Assembly (NCBI GenBank): GCA_029932795.1
Contig: JAOZPL010000151.1
Span: 1 to 5,563, forward strand
From: Candidatus Zixiibacteriota bacterium
GTDB taxonomy: Bacteria > Zixibacteria > MSB-5A5 > GN15 > FEB-12
Direction of reading: 5' to 3'
DNA: 5,563 nt
Each line of letters opens with the position of its first letter. Within the stretch, counting starts at the first letter, position 1. Below the pieces are notes generated by a model. It made no database searches. It was not told where the DNA came from and was given only the letters and a program-made list of their open reading frames with translations. The position numbers and the translations under genes were made by a program. This document shows, in pieces, positions 1 to 3,900 of this stretch.

Positions 1-8
1 GCTGTCCC

Positions 9-36
9 TGGGTAGTTTCCTAGCCCCCTCTACCCA
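9..36. repeat. Weak hairpin at the window edge
   Basis: TGGGTAG (9-15) and CTACCCA (30-36) form seven pairs around a 14-base loop. No T tract follows within the window on either strand, so it is not called a terminator. The remaining bases up to 96 contain no gene or RNA that I recognise. Confidence 0.3.
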
Positions 37-96
37 ACCAGAGTAGCGCCCTCTTATTATATGCCGTTTATTGCCACCCTTGCGGATTTTGATGAT

Positions 97-129
97 AAAA
101 AAAGCCGCCGGAACATTTCGGCGGCTTTT
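97..129 (-). terminator. Intrinsic terminator of the ferredoxin gene
   Basis: The stem is AAAAGCCGCC (100-109) with GGCGGCTTTT (120-129), ten perfect pairs around a ten-base loop. On the minus strand it ends in an unbroken run of seven T (97-103). The hairpin starts 16 bases beyond the ferredoxin stop codon (TGA, 146-148). Because both flanks are A/T runs, it could also stop transcription arriving on the plus strand. Confidence 0.92.
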
Positions 130-145
130 CGATCAACCAGTTTGA

Positions 146-331
146 TCACGCCTTTTCAATACAGTCTACCGGACAGACATCCACACAGTGGGGACCTTCC
201 TCCGTGTCTTCGCACTCATTGCATGTATCCGGATTGATGACGTATATGTCTCCCTCCTCAATAGACTCCGTGGGGCATTCAGGCAGGCAAAGCCCACATG
301 CGGTGCATTCATCGGTTATCTTCATTGCCAT
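146..331 (-). CDS. 2[4Fe-4S] ferredoxin, YfhL/Alvin-like
   Basis: This is a small acidic cytoplasmic electron carrier of 61 residues. Motif 1 is C9-x2-C12-x2-C15-x3-C19-P. Motif 2 is C37-x2-C40-x8-C49-x3-C53-P. By the known ferredoxin rule, C9, C12, C15 and C53 hold one cluster and C37, C40, C49 and C19 the other. The eight-residue insertion between C40 and C49 is the hallmark of Alvin-type and YfhL-type ferredoxins, as opposed to clostridial ones. This protein lacks the long C-terminal extension (YfhL is about 86 residues). An extra Cys, C57, follows motif 2. With 16 Asp/Glu against two Lys, the protein is strongly acidic. The ATG at 331 is supported by AGGAGG. It has its own probable promoter and terminator, so it is likely monocistronic. 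The redox partner cannot be told from this window. Confidence 0.95.
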   Translation of the reverse strand: MAMKITDECTACGLCLPECPTESIEEGDIYVINPDTCNECEDTEEGPHCVDVCPVDCIEKA

Positions 332-339
332 GACTAGAA

Positions 340-345
340 CCTCCT
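340..345 (-). promoter_or_regulatory. Shine-Dalgarno site of the ferredoxin gene
   Basis: The minus strand reads AGGAGG, a perfect match to the anti-Shine-Dalgarno core, with eight bases between it and the ATG at 331. The second in-frame ATG (325) would be 14 bases away. This decides the start in favour of MAMKIT rather than MKIT. Confidence 0.9.
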
Positions 346-387
346 GGTTACGAATTCCATCTGTTCAGTACTCAAGATTTACCGGCC

Positions 388-417
388 AATATATACAAAG
401 ACCCTGAGACCGGACAA
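388..417 (-). promoter_or_regulatory. Putative sigma-70-type promoter of the ferredoxin gene
   Basis: On the minus strand, TTGTCC (plus-strand 412-417) resembles the -35 box TTGACA. TATATT (388-393) resembles the -10 box TATAAT, with an 18-base spacer. An overlapping TATATA (390-395) would give a 16-base spacer. A transcript starting near 381 would have a leader of about 50 bases. The location between the upstream hairpin and the Shine-Dalgarno site fits an independent ferredoxin transcript. Promoter consensus in this phylum is not well known to me. Confidence 0.45.
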
Positions 418-437
418 GTGAAAAATTGGGGTAACTT

Positions 438-476
438 TTATACGTAAACCATTAGAGGATAGAGGAATACGTATAA
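438..476. repeat. Spaced perfect inverted repeat, possible operator upstream of the ferredoxin
   Basis: TTATACGTA (438-446) and TACGTATAA (468-476) are exact reverse complements, nine bases each, separated by 21 bases. Each arm contains the self-complementary hexamer TACGTA, and the two hexamers start 27 bases apart. The element lies 20 bases upstream of the proposed -35 box of the ferredoxin gene. This geometry would suit a dimeric regulator binding two sites on one face of the helix. No known regulator motif is recognised, so function is inference. Confidence 0.45.
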
Positions 477-480
477 GGGG

Positions 481-620
481 TGCAGAAATCGACAAGCTCA
501 CCAGCCTGCCTGACAGAAACCAGGCCGAAAAAGACCCTTGGATATCGCACTCTGATAAGATGCTTTTGCAGCATTTTCATGTTCACCGGAATTTCCACAC
601 TTCTTAGATTCCAGCCATAA
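481..620. other. Intergenic stretch without a supported gene
   Basis: This is part of the 373-base gap between the two genes. A 42-codon frame runs on the minus strand from ATG 580 to TAA 452, but it lacks a Shine-Dalgarno site and a recognisable domain, so I do not call it a gene. Short inverted repeats are present: GCCTG at 504-508 or 508-512 with CAGGC at 521-525. They are too weak to define an RNA. The stretch could be a degenerate interspersed repeat or simply spacer. Confidence 0.4.
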
Positions 621-624
621 GAAA

Positions 625-653
625 CGCCGCTCCTGCTTATTGCAGGGGCGGCG
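625..653 (-). terminator. Probable intrinsic terminator of the giant protein gene
   Basis: An inverted repeat lies 51 bases past the stop codon. CGCCGC (625-630) pairs with GCGGCG (648-653), and CCTGC (632-636) pairs with GCAGG (642-646). One mismatch (631/647) separates the two stem blocks, and the loop is five bases. On the minus strand the stem is followed by TTTCTTAT, a short imperfect T tract. The GC-rich 11-pair stem is strong and the tail is weak, so the call is probable rather than certain. Confidence 0.65.
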
Positions 654-704
654 AGTCATATCATCACTACTACCGGCTACACGCGGTATCCGGCGAAGGA
701 AGCA

Positions 705-935
705 TCAAAGGCAAGGCGCCGGTGGTATAAAGCTGATGAACAAATAGTCGATCAGCGCTGTCAGGTCACCAATGTCAACAACGCCATCAATTGAGCCATC
801 GCAGTTAGCCTCTTCCATACATGCCGGCGGTGTAAATGGCGGTATAAACAGGTAGCTGATCAACTCGGTCAGGTCACCGATGTCGATCAAGTGCTCAGGA
901 TCATTATCGACATTACCTGTCAGTCCAATACAGCA
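705..935 (-). other. C-terminal pair of dockerin-like calcium loops
   Basis: Residues 1531-1606 hold two 36-residue units. Loop 1 uses D1540, D1542, E1544, I1547, D1548 and D1551, followed by LTELISYLF. Loop 2 is canonical: D1576, S1578, D1580-G1581, V1583, D1584 and D1587, followed by LTALIDYLF. The spacing fits the dockerin/EF-hand pattern D-x-(D/N/S)-x-D-G-x-(I/V)-x-x-x-D. The protein ends 19 residues after the second loop with FISFIPPAPCL. No LPXTG, PEP-CTERM or membrane segment follows. Such ends are very frequent in Zixibacteria-like genomes and may be a lineage-specific attachment or sorting tag; that is inference. Confidence 0.88.
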
Positions 936-3900
936 ATCGCCGGTGATCACAAATGACAGGTTCAGTGACGAATCAAAGTGTGGTGGTTCTCGCATTTCAT
1001 TCCAGTCGGGAGGATCCAGTGTCCAGACTCCATCGTCGTTCCAGCGATCCAGCGTGGATTTCCAGCCCCAGAGGAAAGGTTCAGGCTCCAGAAGAATAGC
1101 ACTGATACCCAGCCAGTAAACGGTCCCGGAATCCTGCCAGAACCAGTCAGCCGAGTCGAGGTAGACGTTATACTGGAAGTATTCACCATGATCGCCCGGA
1201 TTGACGTAGCCTGTGCTGGGATCGTACCAGCCTTCCAATACCGGCGTGGGGATGGAAAGCGCCTCGAAACCATCTCCTGACCATTCCCACAACTGGCTGC
1301 CCGGCATACTGTATCCAGAAGGGCTCTCATCAGCGGGGATGTCAGCGTAAAGCCGTAAGATAAAACCAACCAGCGGGCAAGTCATGCCGTTCATCCATGA
1401 ACCCCAGAAGTGGATATCTTTGATGTATCCATCTTCTGAGCACATGAAATCGTCAGCCAACGTGAGTGGGAATGTCCCGTTAACATCCCATCCAGCCTCA
1501 TTCGGCAGTTGCGGGAAGTGCATTTTGTGATCCCAGGGCTCCGGTTCTTCCTCGAATCGCGGCACATGGACACGGTAGCCGTATCCGTCAGACTGGAGGT
1601 TGTGATTCCAGGAGGAGTCAACAATCCCGGAGAATGGGTCGCTGGTTCCACTGTTAGTCGTAGTCCAGTGGTTCCAAACGGCTGCGCTGGAGTTGTCGAA
1701 CTGGAAGCGGAATGTGCCGGAAACAAGAGGATTGGCACAGCCCGGATCATACCAGGAAACCCACCAGTCACTACCGACTTTGTGTAGCGTATGAGTCCAG
1801 CCGGCAGGCTCAACCCAGTTGCTGTAATGGGCCAGGATGCTGTCATATACTCTAACATGGAAGTCACACCGCCCAAGACCGTCACCGGGCGTGACGTCAT
1901 ACCAGTAGGTGGGTGGATGGTTCGGGTTGGCACCACTCTGCGGCTCACACTTCACCGTGTCTTTCACGGCAGGTTCACAGACGAGGATTTGAACATTGTC
2001 TGCTCGGCCTTCAAAATCCCAACCGGCGCCTCCGACCCTGATCTTGTCAATTGTAATCGGATTGTCAAGCTCCGCCATCAGATCAAAGGAGTTCGGTACC
2101 CAGACGTTGGGGGCAATCTGCTGGCCGGTTACCACTCCGTTGCCTGAGACAGACTTGTGATCCGGGTTCGGCCCGGTCGTTCCGTCTATCCATTCATACC
2201 AACCCCATTGCCAGTACCTTGAGGCCCAGCTTGCATCCGTATAGTAAACCACGATAGTGACAGGATATTCAAAGTCCGTGGGTGTAAAGCCTGATCCGCC
2301 AAGGGTGTGCGAAATGACCTTGACGTCAATAGTCAGCGTAACGCAGGAACAGGCCGAGATATCATAGTCCAGTGTCTGATCGCAGGCAGTCCAGTCACCG
2401 CTGTGGTTGCCGTCGTTTTCCGTTCTCAGCCAGTTAAGCGCCGAAGAACCGGGCAGGTTAGGACCGTTATCCGCCACCTGACTGATGGTTGAGGTCTCAC
2501 CCAAGCTGCCCGAGAATGTTTCGTACTTGACCCAGCCGTTCGGAATCGCATCCCCGGTACCATCAGGAGTGAAGCCACCTTCGAAATCGCCGTTGGTGAC
2601 TATGTTTATATCGGAATCGCAGGTATCGCAGGCGTCGCCCAGACCATCATTATCAGCATCCTCCTGGCCGGGATTATGAGTGTTGATGCAGTTGTCACAC
2701 ACGTCACCTACCCCGTCGGAATCGGCATCCTCCTGCTGCGGGTTGTAGATATTCGGGCAGTTGTCATGGCCATCCGGGACTCCATCGTTATCACGGTCAG
2801 AAACGGTGATATAGTTCGTAATAATATCCGTATCCCAGCCTTCCACGTGATAAACAGTAACGGTGCCTGAATCCGGTCCGTCGATTGCCATCAAATCAAT
2901 CCAGTCACAGGAATCAAGGAAGCCATTGCCATTGTCGGACCAGTCAACACAGACATACCGTATTGAGAAAACGGGCCAGACCTGGTGCCAGTAGGTGCGG
3001 ATCGGGTCTGTAATGTTCTCAACCAACTGATCGCCGCACATAAAGTCCATGTAAATCGTATCCTGCTCCAGACTGAGCGTGATCGTGCCCGTGACCTCTT
3101 CAACGTGCTTCCAGATGACGGAGTCATCCATATTGATACTCACGAATCTTAGAGTATCGCAGAAACTGAGCGTACCGTCTCCGTTGTCGTACCACTTGTC
3201 CAGTCGCCACCTGTCACAGTAATTCGGATAGAGTTCGTGCCACAACGTCCCGGTGGGATCGCCATGAGCGGGTCGATAACCGCTCGTATCGAAGTTGTGG
3301 TCGTACTCATCACCCGGAGTCGGCAGCGGCGTGGTTATGATGTCGGTCTCAATCGCAATCACGTGATACATCACTGGATCGACATTCGGATTGTCGATAT
3401 AGATATAATCACAGGAATCCAGGTAACCGTTGCCGTTGTCAGTCCAGCTAATGATCTGCCAGATCGTGCAGAAGTTGGGATAGACCTCATGCCAGTTAGA
3501 ACCAACGGGATCGTTGATGGGATCGACCATCGGATTGGCCGGATTAATTAAATCCAGATACATGGTATCGATGGGTTCGTCGGTCGTCACCAACGTTATT
3601 GTCGGTGTCACCTGCTCGATATGTTCCCAGATCTTCCGACCAGTCTCCGAATGGGTGAAATCAACCGTGTCACAGTAACTCAGGATACCGTCGCCGTTGT
3701 CTGTCCAACTAGTCAGTATCCAATCCACACAGTAGTTCGGCCACAGTTCATGCCAGCTGCTTCCAATGGGATCACCATCAGCCGGATTGTAACCGTCGAT
3801 GTTGTGTTTCACTTTGCCGGGTGTCGGTTCAACCTCCGGGCAGATCACCATGGCGAATTCAATAATCGTGTGAATTGGGCCACCCCCGGGCGGGGACGGA

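Noticed and set aside
332..387. Riboswitch or structured leader in front of the ferredoxin
   Set aside because: The predicted leader is only about 50 bases and shows no stable paired elements or known conserved motif.
204..407. 67-residue plus-strand frame over the ferredoxin gene
   Set aside because: The opposite strand encodes an unmistakable eight-Cys ferredoxin with a Shine-Dalgarno site. The plus-strand protein has no features.
452..580. 42-codon small gene on the minus strand (ATG 580 to TAA 452)
   Set aside because: It has no Shine-Dalgarno site or recognisable domain, and it runs through the inverted repeat upstream of the ferredoxin promoter.
962..1948. Long open frames on the minus strand (962-1369 and 1391-1948) overlapping the giant gene in another frame
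   Set aside because: Their translations are low in recognisable domains. They lie wholly inside a frame whose modules are clearly real, so they are shadows.
2622..2798. Regularly spaced DNA repeats resembling a CRISPR-like array
   Set aside because: The 69-base periodicity is coding and translates into thrombospondin type 3 calcium repeats. There are no exact repeats with variable spacers.
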